Source of the DNA: an uncultured Lachnospiraceae bacterium
Lineage (GTDB): Bacteria; Bacillota; Clostridia; Lachnospirales; Lachnospiraceae
NCBI GenBank assembly: GCA_947567595.1
Contig: CANOMQ010000002.1
Location: 62,001-126,000 of the forward strand
Direction: 5' to 3'
Length of the DNA stretch: 64,000 bases
This document shows positions 29,297 to 37,962 of the stretch, piece after piece. The number at the start of each line of letters is the position of its first letter. The stretch's first letter is position 1. The position numbers and the translations under genes are program-made. The notes under the pieces are model-generated. The model made no database searches and had not been told where the DNA came from. It saw only the letters and a list, made by a program, of their open reading frames with translations.

Positions 29297-29773
29297 TCAC
29301 AAAATAGCCTCCATGCCAATTTTCTGAACCTTCAACCCAATCCGCTCATAAAACTTCACCGCATTTACATTATCCGCCCAGACATTCAGCGTCACATTAT
29401 AATACCCCTGCGCCCGCGCAAACTCCACGACATAATCATAAAGCGCCTTCCCGATATGCCCCCCGCGCGCCGCCTCATCCACGCACAAATCATCAATGTA
29501 TAGCGTCTTCACATCTGTCATGTTGTTATGATCCACATACTGCTGATGAATGCAAAACGCATACCCGACAACCGCCCCGTCCCGCTCCGCGACAAAAACC
29601 GGCGTCTTCTCGTCCGCCAAAATCCCTTTAATCTCCTCGTCCGTATACTTCTTCGTTCCCGCCTTAAACAAGTCCGGGCGGGCGTCGCTATGTACCTTCA
29701 AAACCTGAAAAAGCAGCTTGTCAATCGTCGGAATGTCCCGCTCCTTTGCACGCCGTATCGCCAGTTCTCCCAT
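29297..29773 (-). CDS. GNAT family N-acetyltransferase
   Basis: The 158-aa protein has the full GNAT fold: N-terminal IRRAKERDIPTID, motif A with LCVDEAARGGHIGKALYDYV (acetyl-CoA pyrophosphate loop RGGHIG, about 104-109) and motif B NVTLNVWADNVNAVKFYERIGL. It should transfer an acetyl group from acetyl-CoA to an amine; the substrate is unknown. It is divergent from the Rpn pseudogene at 29925. Confidence 0.9.
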   Translation of the reverse strand: MGELAIRRAKERDIPTIDKLLFQVLKVHSDARPDLFKAGTKKYTDEEIKGILADEKTPVFVAERDGAVVGYAFCIHQQYVDHNNMTDVKTLYIDDLCVDEAARGGHIGKALYDYVVEFARAQGYYNVTLNVWADNVNAVKFYERIGLKVQKIGMEAIL

Positions 29774-29867
29774 GCTCCATCATTCTCCTTATCGCCTGTT
29801 TTTGTTATAGACATTATACGCGCTCGCTCACATAATTTCAACAAAAACACGAAATGCTGTGAGCTTC

Positions 29868-29896
29868 TTGAATTTGGAGTGGCAAAATGATATGAT
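29868..29896 (+). promoter_or_regulatory. Promoter of the Rpn pseudogene
   Basis: TTGAAT and TATGAT on the plus strand are separated by 17 nt. The ATG follows about 30 nt downstream with a GGAAGGA ribosome site. Confidence 0.6.
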
Positions 29897-29924
29897 AAAG
29901 ACACAAACAGGAAGGAAATAAGAC

Positions 29925-30576
29925 ATGGCAACAATATACGACGGGGCATTCCGCACAAATCGCGCTTGATGAAGGCGAGGTTACGGAAGAAACATTGACT
30001 GTGACATTCCCCAATACGGCGGTTTTGTATCTTCGGACTTATAAAAAGACACCGGACAAAATGAAGTATGTGATTGTCACACCGGGCGGAACGGTTCAGT
30101 ATGATGTGCCGATTATGAAAGTACAGGCGTATACACTGGACGATATTTTTGAAAAAGGTTTGCTTATATTAATTCCGTTTTACATTTTTTCACATGAGAA
30201 AAGTTTTCCGGAGTATAATAGTAATGAGCAAAAGCTGGCGGAATTGAAGGCAGAGTATCAGAAAATTTTGGAGAAGCTTGACGAACTGGAGGAACAAGGC
30301 ATAATCGGGGCATTTGACAAGCGGACAATTATAGAGCTATCCAGTGATGTGATTAAAGAGATTGCACAAAAATATGAAAATGTACAGAAAGGCGTAGGTG
30401 ATATTATGGGCGGAGCATTGATTGAAACAAGCGCTAGAAGATTAAAAAACGAGGCAAATAAGAAAATGGCACTTAGACTATTAAAACTGGAAAAGCTAAC
30501 AATTGAGGAAATTGCAAAATGTTCAGACCTCAGCATGGAAGAAGTAGAACAACTTGCAGAACTTCAAACGATGTAA
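29925..30576 (+). pseudogene. Rpn-type nuclease/transposase-like gene with internal deletion and frameshift
   Basis: A start codon with a GGAAGGA ribosome site opens MATIYDGAFRTN and reaches a stop after 15 codons. In another frame, IALDEGEVTEETLTVTFP continues with a full C-terminal part to 30576. From memory of related Lachnospiraceae proteins, MATIYDG... starts and IALDEGEVTEE... mid-portions belong to one family. About 80-90 codons, including the nuclease core, therefore seem to be lost at about 29962, and the frame is shifted. The remaining 200 residues contain a coiled coil (EQKLAELKAEYQKILEKLDE) and an HTH-like end (TIEEIAKCSDLSMEEVEQL). A promoter and terminator are still present. Confidence 0.7.
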
Positions 30577-30614
30577 AACAGCAAAGTAAAATTTAAATTC
30601 TATATTGTAACCAT

Positions 30615-30658
30615 AAAGCAGGGAAATAACTGATAATTCAGCTATACTTCCCTGCTTT
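30615..30658. terminator. Terminator after the Rpn pseudogene
   Basis: The stem AAAGCAGGGAA / TTCCCTGCTTT with a 22-base loop could act on both strands. Confidence 0.7.
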
Positions 30659-30766
30659 ATATCTGCATCGAGGAAATCTCTATAAAGAACAATCCTTTCC
30701 ATCTGTCTCGTCAAGATTAAAATCCTCAAAATAAAAATACAACTTTCCCATACCCCCTACACCATC

Positions 30767-32146
30767 TCACGTTACCGTTGTAATCTCCCCTCGTGCCGTT
30801 GCCGCCGTTCTATAAACACCTTTTGCCCCCGCAAACCGCCGCGAAAGGAAAACCAGCGACAGCACCATCGCAATCGACCACCCGACAGGCCATGCACACC
30901 AAATCCCCGTCGCGCTCCCCGTCCAAGCGGACAACAAAAACGCCAAAACCACACGCAGCACCAAATCCGTAAACGTCGCCACCATAAACTGCCTCATTGC
31001 ATTCGTCCCCCGCAGCACCCCGTCCGCCGCAAGCTTCGCGGAAACCACAAAGTAAAACGGCGACAAAATCCACAAAAACTGCCTGCCCGTCATAAGCGCC
31101 TGCGCCGAGCCTTCATTCAGAAACAACAACAGCAAATACTTCCCAAAGAAAACATAAACCAAACAAAACGGAACGCACAGACACCAGACCAGCCGTAACC
31201 CCGCGCGAAATCCCTCCCGGATACGTCCGTACTGATTCGCCCCCAAATTCTGTGCCGAAAAATTCGAAATCCCGTTCCCAATCGTCGTAAACGATGTAAT
31301 CACAAGATTATTCAGCTTCACCGCCGCCGAATACCCCGCGGCGACACTCACGCCAAAGCCATTGATACACCCCTGAATCATCATATTCCCGACCGAAATA
31401 AACGACTGCTGCAAAATGCTCGGCACCGCGATAACCGCAATTTTCCCAAGCAGCTCCCCCGAAAAGACCGCAACCTTCCCGCTCGTCTTAATCTTCGACA
31501 GCCGCACCAAAACCAGCACCACCGACAACACACAGCTTACGCCCTGACACAAAAACGTCGCCCACGCAACACCCGCAACGCCCATTGTGAAACTTTTCAC
31601 AAACAAAACATCTACCAAAATATTCGCACTTGACGACACCGCCAAGAACAAAAACGGCGTTTTCGAATCCCCAAGCGCGGAAAAAATCCCCGTCGCAATA
31701 TTATAAAAAAACAAAAACGGAAGCCCCCATATGTAAATGCGCAGATACAGCGCCGACTCTGCCATAATCTCCGGCTGCGTTTTCATCAGCGCCAGCAGCG
31801 TATCGCAGGAAAGCAGCCCCGCCGCCATCAAAACCGCGCACAAAACCCCGCTTGCAATGAGCGTCGTATAAACCGCCGTCTTAATCGCCTTATAATCCTT
31901 CGCCCCGAAAAGCTGCGACACAATGACCGAACAACCGATATTGCACCCAAACGCAAACGCAATAAAAATCAACGTAATGTTATAGCTGTTCCCCACCGCC
32001 GCAAGCGCGTTTTCCCCGATGAATTTCCCCGCCACAAACGAGTCCGCGATGTTATAAAGCTGCTGAAACACAATGCTCCCAAACATCGGAAGGCAGAACG
32101 CCCACAAAATCTTTTGCGGATTACCCTGCGTCAAATCCTTGTTCAT
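30767..32146 (-). CDS. MATE family multidrug/drug-sodium antiporter
   Basis: The 459-aa membrane protein has about twelve membrane segments in two MATE repeats. Typical family signatures are LPMFGSIVFQQLYNIADSFV near the N-terminus, NSYNITLIFIAFAFGCNIG, and the second-half GYSAAVKLNNLVITSFTTIG. MatE proteins export cationic drugs and toxic metabolites using a sodium or proton gradient; the substrate here is unknown. It is divergent from a LysR regulator over a 109-bp gap, which suggests control by that regulator. Confidence 0.92.
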   Translation of the reverse strand: MNKDLTQGNPQKILWAFCLPMFGSIVFQQLYNIADSFVAGKFIGENALAAVGNSYNITLIFIAFAFGCNIGCSVIVSQLFGAKDYKAIKTAVYTTLIASGVLCAVLMAAGLLSCDTLLALMKTQPEIMAESALYLRIYIWGLPFLFFYNIATGIFSALGDSKTPFLFLAVSSSANILVDVLFVKSFTMGVAGVAWATFLCQGVSCVLSVVLVLVRLSKIKTSGKVAVFSGELLGKIAVIAVPSILQQSFISVGNMMIQGCINGFGVSVAAGYSAAVKLNNLVITSFTTIGNGISNFSAQNLGANQYGRIREGFRAGLRLVWCLCVPFCLVYVFFGKYLLLLFLNEGSAQALMTGRQFLWILSPFYFVVSAKLAADGVLRGTNAMRQFMVATFTDLVLRVVLAFLLSAWTGSATGIWCAWPVGWSIAMVLSLVFLSRRFAGAKGVYRTAATARGEITTVT

Positions 32147-32191
32147 ACCAAAACCTCCTACCGTACCCTCTTTACATTTCCAACAACCTGT

Positions 32192-32207
32192 ATTATACTA
32201 CCCAGTA
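32192..32207 (-). promoter_or_regulatory. -10 element and dyad in the MATE/LysR divergent region
   Basis: A minus-strand TATAAT (32192-32197) overlaps the dyad TACTACCCAGTA (32196-32207), whose arms TACT and AGTA face each other. Such a dyad at the promoter could be the LysR operator. No clear -35 is seen. Confidence 0.4.
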
Positions 32208-32255
32208 ACCAATAAGAAAAATAAATATATCATATAGGAGCAATATAAAAATCAT

Positions 32256-33191
32256 ATGGATATAAACTTCGAATACTACAAAATCTTCTACTACGCCGCA
32301 AAATACAAAAACATCACAAAAGCCGCCGCCGCGCTAGGCAGCAGTCAGCCCAACGTGACGCGCATTATCAGGCTCTTGGAAGCCCAGCTAGGCTGCCGCC
32401 TCTTTATCCGCGAGCCGCGCGGGCTAAGCCTCACCGAAGCAGGCGAAAAGCTCTACTCCCACGTTGAAATTGCCTACAAGCATTTCATGAACGCACAGGA
32501 GGAGCTCGGCGGGAAATCCGACGAGGAACGCGGTACCATTGAGCTTGGCGCCACTGAGACAGCCCTGCACCTGCTCCTGCTTGACGCCATGCGCCGTTTC
32601 AAAACCGCCCACCCCAAAATCCGCATAAAAGTCCACAACCACAACACCCCCGAGCTACTGCAGGCACTCAACGCCGGAAAAATTGATTTTGCGGTTATCA
32701 CAACCCCCTTTAAAGCCGCCAAAACCCACCACTGCGAAATCCTCCACACGTTTCATGAAATCCTCGTCGGCGGACTGCAATATCAAGCATTACAGGAAAA
32801 AAATCTAAGCCTGCCCGCGCTCAAAAGCTACCCCCTGATTGGGCTTGGAAGAGGAACCGCGACCTACGATTTGTACAAAGACCTTTTCATCGCGCACGAC
32901 ACCGACATGGAGCTTGACATGGAAGTCGCAAGCTCCGACCTCATGCTCCCGCTTATTCAAAGCAGCCTCGGACTCGGCTTTGTCCCCGAAGCCTTGGCAC
33001 AGCCCCTTCTAAAAAAGAAGCGCCTAGTCCAAATCCCGCTAGACGCCGCAATCCCCACGCGCTCCATTCAAATCGTCTCCGACAAAGACCGCAGAAAAAA
33101 CGCGGCGACGGATATATTTTATCAATCCCTGATGTCCGATATACTTTGTAAGAAGGCGGGTACGCAAAACGGACACTTTATGGAAAAATGA
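32256..33191 (+). CDS. LysR family transcriptional regulator
   Basis: The 311-aa protein has the LysR winged HTH at the N-terminus (NITKAAAALGSSQPNVTRIIRLLEAQLGCRLF, residues about 18-49) and a two-lobed co-inducer domain (TIELGATETALHLLL... VASSDLMLPLIQSSLGLGFVPE). It probably controls the divergent MATE exporter. Only 13 nt separate it from the response-regulator gene, so read-through into the two-component system is likely. Confidence 0.92.
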   Translation: MDINFEYYKIFYYAAKYKNITKAAAALGSSQPNVTRIIRLLEAQLGCRLFIREPRGLSLTEAGEKLYSHVEIAYKHFMNAQEELGGKSDEERGTIELGATETALHLLLLDAMRRFKTAHPKIRIKVHNHNTPELLQALNAGKIDFAVITTPFKAAKTHHCEILHTFHEILVGGLQYQALQEKNLSLPALKSYPLIGLGRGTATYDLYKDLFIAHDTDMELDMEVASSDLMLPLIQSSLGLGFVPEALAQPLLKKKRLVQIPLDAAIPTRSIQIVSDKDRRKNAATDIFYQSLMSDILCKKAGTQNGHFMEK

Positions 33192-33204
33192 GGAGTTTAC
33201 TGAT

Positions 33205-33894
33205 ATGTCTGAAAAAATATTAATCGTAGACGATGAACAGGAAATCGCAGATTTGCTTGAGGTCTATCTGCAAAATGAAAACTACACGGTATACAAATAC
33301 TACTGCGCAAAGGAAGCATTAGCCTGTATCAAAAGCCGGGAAATCGACCTAGCCATTCTTGACATTATGCTGCCGGAAACCGACGGCTTTTCCATCTGCC
33401 GCAAAATCCGCGAAAAGCACACCTACCCAATTATCATGCTCACTGCAAAAGACGAGGAGACCGATAAAATCACAGGCTTAACCTTGGGCGCGGACGATTA
33501 TGTGACAAAGCCCTTCCGCCCCCTCGAGCTGATTGCCCGCGTGAAGGCGCAGTTAAGAAGATACCACAAATACACCCCGGCACAGGAGCTGCCACCCACA
33601 CTTCTTACCTATAAGAAATTATCCCTCAATACACAGACCTACGAATGTATGCTGGACGGCGCAGAAATCCCCCTGACGCCTACCGAATTTTCCATCTTGC
33701 GCATTCTGCTTGAAAAACAAGGCGTAGTGGTCAGTCTCGAGGACTTGTTCCACTCCGTATGGAAAGAGGAGTATTACAGCAAAAACAGCAGCACCATCAC
33801 GGTGCATATCCGGCATTTGCGGGAAAAACTAAATGACACGACCGATAAGCCAAAATACATCAAAACCATATGGGGCGTCGGTTATAAAATCTAA
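33205..33894 (+). CDS. OmpR-family response regulator, VanR-like
   Basis: The 229-aa protein has a receiver domain with the acidic pair DD (9-10), phospho-acceptor Asp 53 (LAILDIMLPETDG) and Lys 102 (DDYVTKPF), then an OmpR/PhoB winged helix (LTPTEFSILRILLEKQGVVV ... ITVHIRHLREKLND ... IKTIWGVGYKI). The pattern is closest to VanR-type regulators. No vancomycin-resistance ligases are in the window, so a van role is not supported. It is followed at 15 nt by its kinase and then by an ABC transporter, its probable target. Confidence 0.93.
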   Translation: MSEKILIVDDEQEIADLLEVYLQNENYTVYKYYCAKEALACIKSREIDLAILDIMLPETDGFSICRKIREKHTYPIIMLTAKDEETDKITGLTLGADDYVTKPFRPLELIARVKAQLRRYHKYTPAQELPPTLLTYKKLSLNTQTYECMLDGAEIPLTPTEFSILRILLEKQGVVVSLEDLFHSVWKEEYYSKNSSTITVHIRHLREKLNDTTDKPKYIKTIWGVGYKI

Positions 33895-33909
33895 CGGAGG
33901 TGCTTTCCC

Positions 33910-34974
33910 TTGAACGAACAAAATTTTCCGGTTAAAAAGAAACTCGAGCTTCGGCTCCTGATGATCCTGTTTTGTTATATCATTGCCGGGTACGTTGCCC
34001 TGTCATTCCTTCAATTCGCATTCAGCGACATCAAAAGCCCTGTAACACAATGGCTCTGCCTGCGCCTAGATGTCATCTATTTCTTTTATCTATGCATTGG
34101 TCTGACCTGTATTTTCCTCCATTACTGGAAAAAACCGTGGAACTATCTGAACGAAGTGATTACCGCCACACAGACCATATATGAACAAAACAGCCGTACC
34201 ATTGAGCTGTCAGAGCCGCTTCGAAATGTTGCACAGCAAATGAATGCGCTGAAAATGTCCCTGCTGCTCAGTCAAAAAGCAGTGAAAGAAGCCGAGGACA
34301 GGAAAAATGAGCTGGTCATGTATCTTGCCCACGACATTCGCACTCCCCTGACCGCAGTGATTGGCTATTTAAGCCTGCTCGACGAGGCTCCCGATATGCC
34401 CCAAGACCAAAAGGCAAAGTATGTGGGAATTGCACTTGACAAGGCGGAACGCTTGGAAACGCTGATTAATGAGTTGTTTGAGATAACAAGATACCACACC
34501 GCCGCCGTGCCGCTGAAAAAAACATCGATTGATTTATACGCACTTTTGGCGCAAGTCACGCAAGAGCTTTACCCCACCCTTTCCGCAAGGGGAAACAGCG
34601 CCATTCTTTCCATGGAAGAAAGCATAAACATCTTCGGTGACGCCGAAAAGCTGGCGCGCGTCTTCAATAATCTGTTAAAAAATGCCGCTGCATACAGTTA
34701 TCCCGATACCGAAATCAAAATATCCGCCCAAAAACAGGGCAAAAATGCCGTAATTGTTTTCCAAAATCACGGACAGACCATTGATGCGGCACAGCTCGAA
34801 ACAATTTTTGAAAAATTCACCCGCTTGGACGAGGCACGGCTGTCTGATACGGGCGGTATCGGTCTTGGTCTTCCCATTGCCAAGGAAATTGTCACGCTGC
34901 ACGGCGGCAAAATCACGGCGCAAAGCAGCAGCGAACAGGTCGCCTTTACGATTACCCTTCCCCTCTTTTCTTAG
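33910..34974 (+). CDS. Sensor histidine kinase, VanS-like
   Basis: The 354-aa kinase has two membrane segments (about 15-37 and 52-72) with a very short outside loop, then a DHp domain with the phospho-acceptor His 141 (LAHDIRTPLTAVIGYL), then an ATPase domain with an N box (FNNLLKNAAAYS) and G boxes (DTGGIGLGLPIAKEI). The TTG start at 33910 is supported by GGAGGTG about 8 nt upstream. With so little outside sequence it probably senses a membrane-level signal or the transporter downstream. It forms a pair with the response regulator. Confidence 0.92.
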   Translation: MNEQNFPVKKKLELRLLMILFCYIIAGYVALSFLQFAFSDIKSPVTQWLCLRLDVIYFFYLCIGLTCIFLHYWKKPWNYLNEVITATQTIYEQNSRTIELSEPLRNVAQQMNALKMSLLLSQKAVKEAEDRKNELVMYLAHDIRTPLTAVIGYLSLLDEAPDMPQDQKAKYVGIALDKAERLETLINELFEITRYHTAAVPLKKTSIDLYALLAQVTQELYPTLSARGNSAILSMEESINIFGDAEKLARVFNNLLKNAAAYSYPDTEIKISAQKQGKNAVIVFQNHGQTIDAAQLETIFEKFTRLDEARLSDTGGIGLGLPIAKEIVTLHGGKITAQSSSEQVAFTITLPLFS

Positions 34975-34992
34975 GAAAATATCAATGTCACA

Positions 34993-35057
34993 TTAGGAAT
35001 TTCTTAAGATTATTCCCACAAAAGCTTTGAGATTGCAACGCCCTTGTCTGGTACAAT
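34993..35057 (+). promoter_or_regulatory. Probable regulated promoter of the ABC transporter
   Basis: An extended -10, TGGTACAAT (35049-35057), has no proper -35. The AT-rich block containing TTTCTTAAGATTATTCC lies upstream, where a response regulator could bind. A promoter with a weak -35 fits activation by the neighbouring VanR-like regulator. Confidence 0.4.
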
Positions 35058-35082
35058 GAATACCAAGCAAGGGCATTTTTTT
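35040..35082 (+). terminator. Terminator after the kinase gene
   Basis: The stem GCCCTTG / CAAGGGC has an inner TGGTA/TACCA stem and is followed by seven T. It overlaps the putative promoter of the transporter genes. Confidence 0.7.
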
Positions 35083-35118
35083 GAAAAGTCCTGAAAAAAG
35101 AGAAAAAGGAGTTACAAA

Positions 35119-36006
35119 ATGGAACTGAAAATCGAGCACCTGACAAAACAATTCAAAGACAAAAAAGCAGTCGATGATGTCTGCCTTACCCTGACCACAG
35201 GAGTATGGGGACTGCTTGGCGCAAACGGCGCGGGGAAAACGACACTTATGCGCATGATTGCAGACATTATGGCACCCACCAGCGGGACAATCTGCTACAA
35301 CGGTACTGACATTCATAAAATGGGAAAATCCTATCGTAGCATATTTGGCTTTCTGCCGCAGGAGTTCGGCTATCCCCGCGACCTTACGGTAAACAATTAT
35401 TTGGAATACGTCGCCGCACTCAAGGATATTCCGGCACGGGAGACCGCCAAGAAAATCAATTCCCTTTTGGACATTCTCACGTTATCCGACGTAAAAGGCA
35501 AAAAAATAGCGAAGCTGTCCGGCGGAATGAAACGGCGCGTCGGCATTGCACAGGCGATGTTGAACAATCCAAAAATCCTTGTAATGGACGAACCCACCGC
35601 TGGGCTTGATCCTGCGGAGCGCGTGCGTTTCCGCAATTTTATCTCGGAGTTTTCGCACGACAGGATTGTCCTGATTTCCACGCATATTGTTTCTGACATC
35701 GAATACATTGCGACAAGGAACGCCATTATGAAAGCCGGAAAAATCATTGACATCGGCAGAACAGACGACCTTGTAAAGGAAATTAACACAAAGGTATGGA
35801 CGTGCACGATACCCATTCAGGATTTAGACCGCTATGAAATGCAGCTTCGCATTATCAATCAGCGCAGCGAAGGAAATGGTCAGGTATCAATCCGCTACTT
35901 GTCGGAAACACCTGAAATTCCCACGGCAGAAGCTGCGCAGCCTCGGCTTGAGGATTTATATTTATGGCATTTTCCACAGGAGCATTTGGAAGGGGAGGTA
36001 AAATAA
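35119..36006 (+). CDS. ABC transporter ATP-binding protein
   Basis: The 295-aa ATPase has Walker A GANGAGKTT (34-42), a Q loop (FLPQEFGYP), the signature LSGGMKRRVGIAQA, Walker B ILVMDEP and the H-loop ISTHIVSD. The C-terminal 70 residues are a family-specific extension ending in RLEDLYLWHF. It should pair with the permease that starts 1 nt later. Drug- or antibiotic-peptide-related export is common for such two-component-linked pairs; the cargo is unknown. Confidence 0.93.
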   Translation: MELKIEHLTKQFKDKKAVDDVCLTLTTGVWGLLGANGAGKTTLMRMIADIMAPTSGTICYNGTDIHKMGKSYRSIFGFLPQEFGYPRDLTVNNYLEYVAALKDIPARETAKKINSLLDILTLSDVKGKKIAKLSGGMKRRVGIAQAMLNNPKILVMDEPTAGLDPAERVRFRNFISEFSHDRIVLISTHIVSDIEYIATRNAIMKAGKIIDIGRTDDLVKEINTKVWTCTIPIQDLDRYEMQLRIINQRSEGNGQVSIRYLSETPEIPTAEAAQPRLEDLYLWHFPQEHLEGEVK

Positions 36007-36007
36007 T

Positions 36008-37243
36008 ATGCGCTTATTCCGATTAGAAGTAAAACGAATGCTGACATCGCGCCGTACCTTGGTACTGCTTGCCGTTGCAATTTTTATGTCTGTTGTTATG
36101 GCATACGTGCCAATCCGGTTTGAGTCCATTAACCGTTTAGGGGAAGACGGGAACATAATTGAATTGGACGGCTTACCCGCAATCCGGTTTAAAAAAGACT
36201 ACTATGCACAGGCAGCAGACAGCATTACGCCCGAAAAGCTGGCGCAAGCCTTGCAGACATATCAGTTCTATGTGCAAGAATATGGTACAATAAATGATGT
36301 GCCACTGGACATTTACATTGAACAGCTTATGGCAATCCGTCCTATGCTCAAAGGCTTAAGCGAAGCCTTCGCCGACTCCCAAACCGGCATTCCAGTAGAT
36401 TTAATGGACATTTCCCCGCAAGAAGTGGAACAGCATTTTTATGATAAATGTATCTCCCATTTGGAGAATGTCATGGATTTTGAGCAAAAAGACAATCCGT
36501 CTGCCAAACAGTTTGCCACAGATACTTATGAGGAGTTAGAACGTCCGTTCTATTTATATTATGGTATCAGCAGAGACGCTTTTGATTATATCACCTTGTA
36601 CATTTTCGTTTTATCCATTTTATATATTGCGATTGCAGCCCCGACTTTTGCAAGCGACTACCAAACTGGCAGCGACAGCATTCTGCGTTGTACCAAATAT
36701 GGACGTATGAAATTTGCAATCACGCGGATTTTGGCGGCAGGTTCTATCTTTATCGTGGTATACGTTTTGGGAATATCTATACATTTGACTGTCCTGAACC
36801 TTGCATTTGGCACGGATTCCCTGAAAACCTCGTTTCAAATGTTGTTTTCCGTCATCAATCTGCCAAACATGACGCTCGGGCAGCTCCAAGTGACTGTGGT
36901 GCTGGCAGGACTTCTTTCCATTTTGACATGTACAAGCTGCACCTTTTTGATTTCCGCCAAATGCAAAGACTCCCTGACCGCGCTCCTAATTTCCATCGTA
37001 ATCCTGTTTTTGCCCTTTTTCCTATATGGCGCCATAGGGATTTCATGGATTTGGGCGGTTCTGCCATCTGCGGGCATTGGCATGAAAAATAATTTCCTCT
37101 ACCAGCTCTGCGATTTTAATTTTCTTTCGATTGGAACAATCAGTTTTTGGACACCCTATGTCATTCTCATAGTGGCAGCAATGGAAATTCCCGTTTTCCT
37201 GTATCTCGCAGTCCGGTTCTATTGTAAACACCAAGCGGCATAG
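36008..37243 (+). CDS. ABC transporter permease
   Basis: The 411-aa membrane protein has one N-terminal membrane segment (TLVLLAVAIFMSVVMAYVPI), a large outside domain of about 180 residues, and then five further segments (for example YITLYIFVLSILYIAIAAPTF and LLSILTCTSCTFLIS). This is an ABC-2-type layout. It lies directly after the ATPase gene, so both form one transporter. The large outside domain could bind substrate or a partner. Confidence 0.88.
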   Translation: MRLFRLEVKRMLTSRRTLVLLAVAIFMSVVMAYVPIRFESINRLGEDGNIIELDGLPAIRFKKDYYAQAADSITPEKLAQALQTYQFYVQEYGTINDVPLDIYIEQLMAIRPMLKGLSEAFADSQTGIPVDLMDISPQEVEQHFYDKCISHLENVMDFEQKDNPSAKQFATDTYEELERPFYLYYGISRDAFDYITLYIFVLSILYIAIAAPTFASDYQTGSDSILRCTKYGRMKFAITRILAAGSIFIVVYVLGISIHLTVLNLAFGTDSLKTSFQMLFSVINLPNMTLGQLQVTVVLAGLLSILTCTSCTFLISAKCKDSLTALLISIVILFLPFFLYGAIGISWIWAVLPSAGIGMKNNFLYQLCDFNFLSIGTISFWTPYVILIVAAMEIPVFLYLAVRFYCKHQAA

Positions 37244-37269
37244 CACCCAGCGGATAACTCAAATCGTAT

Positions 37270-37962
37270 TTATAAAAAGTTTCCGTTTCTTAAAACAGGC
37301 TCACCATTTTGATTAAAGCTCTTTTTATCTGTTCCGGTAAAAACTTCAATCAGCTTTTGCTGCACAAGCGTCTCACCCTGAAACACCGTCATCCAAACAG
37401 AAAAAAAGCCAGCAAGCTTCGCCTTCTTTAGCATTTGGTTTAACCAGTCCTCATTATCATCATTTTGGTGCCTTTTCCATACTTCCAAATCGTCCTGTGC
37501 CATATTAAAAACTTCCATGCGCTTCATATAGCGGCAATCGTCATATGGCACTTTTGGAATAGTTCCAAGCTTTAATGCACGAAAAACATTCTTTGCCTTG
37601 TCAAGCGAGCCGTCCTGCAAAGATTGCAAAAACTCCTCATTTACACTTGGCATTCCGTTATCATACCGGAATGCCAAAAATGTATTATGTTCATCAGGCC
37701 ACAGCCACTTATCATGGTCTCCTGCCTTAATCACTGTTCCTTTTCTCGTATTACAATACTTGCAGCTTAACAAAAGGTTTTTCCACTCAAGCCACTCTCC
37801 CCCTTTGCTCTTGCTCTCCTTATGCTCCACCTCCGGAATATGTACAATCGGGAACTCGCAGTATGAACAGTAATCACCTAATCGTTCCCGCAAGTAAGGC
37901 TTTGCTTCATTATAATCTGAAATTTTATCATAAGGTTGTATCCCTTTATCTACCGGGCGCAT
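37270..37962 (-). CDS. ptuB: PtuB-like HNH endonuclease of a Septu defence system
   Basis: The 230-aa protein has an HNH nuclease with paired zinc cysteines: YCSYC (C32, C35), VEHKESKSKGGEW (H47), NLLLSCKYCNTRKG (N62, C67, C70). This matches the TIGR02646-type HNH proteins paired with PtuA ATPases. The start at 37962 is chosen for GGAG 7 nt upstream; it overlaps the end of the ATPase gene by 17 nt, so the pair is coupled. In Septu the HNH subunit is thought to cut DNA after phage infection is sensed by the ATPase. No reverse transcriptase is next to it, so a retron variant is not supported. Confidence 0.85.
   Translation of the reverse strand: MRPVDKGIQPYDKISDYNEAKPYLRERLGDYCSYCEFPIVHIPEVEHKESKSKGGEWLEWKNLLLSCKYCNTRKGTVIKAGDHDKWLWPDEHNTFLAFRYDNGMPSVNEEFLQSLQDGSLDKAKNVFRALKLGTIPKVPYDDCRYMKRMEVFNMAQDDLEVWKRHQNDDNEDWLNQMLKKAKLAGFFSVWMTVFQGETLVQQKLIEVFTGTDKKSFNQNGEPVLRNGNFL

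Noticed and set aside
33205..34974. Vancomycin resistance cluster
   Set aside because: Only VanR/VanS-like regulators are present; no D-Ala-D-Lac/Ser ligase, dehydrogenase or dipeptidase. The VanZ gene is 13 kb away in another locus.
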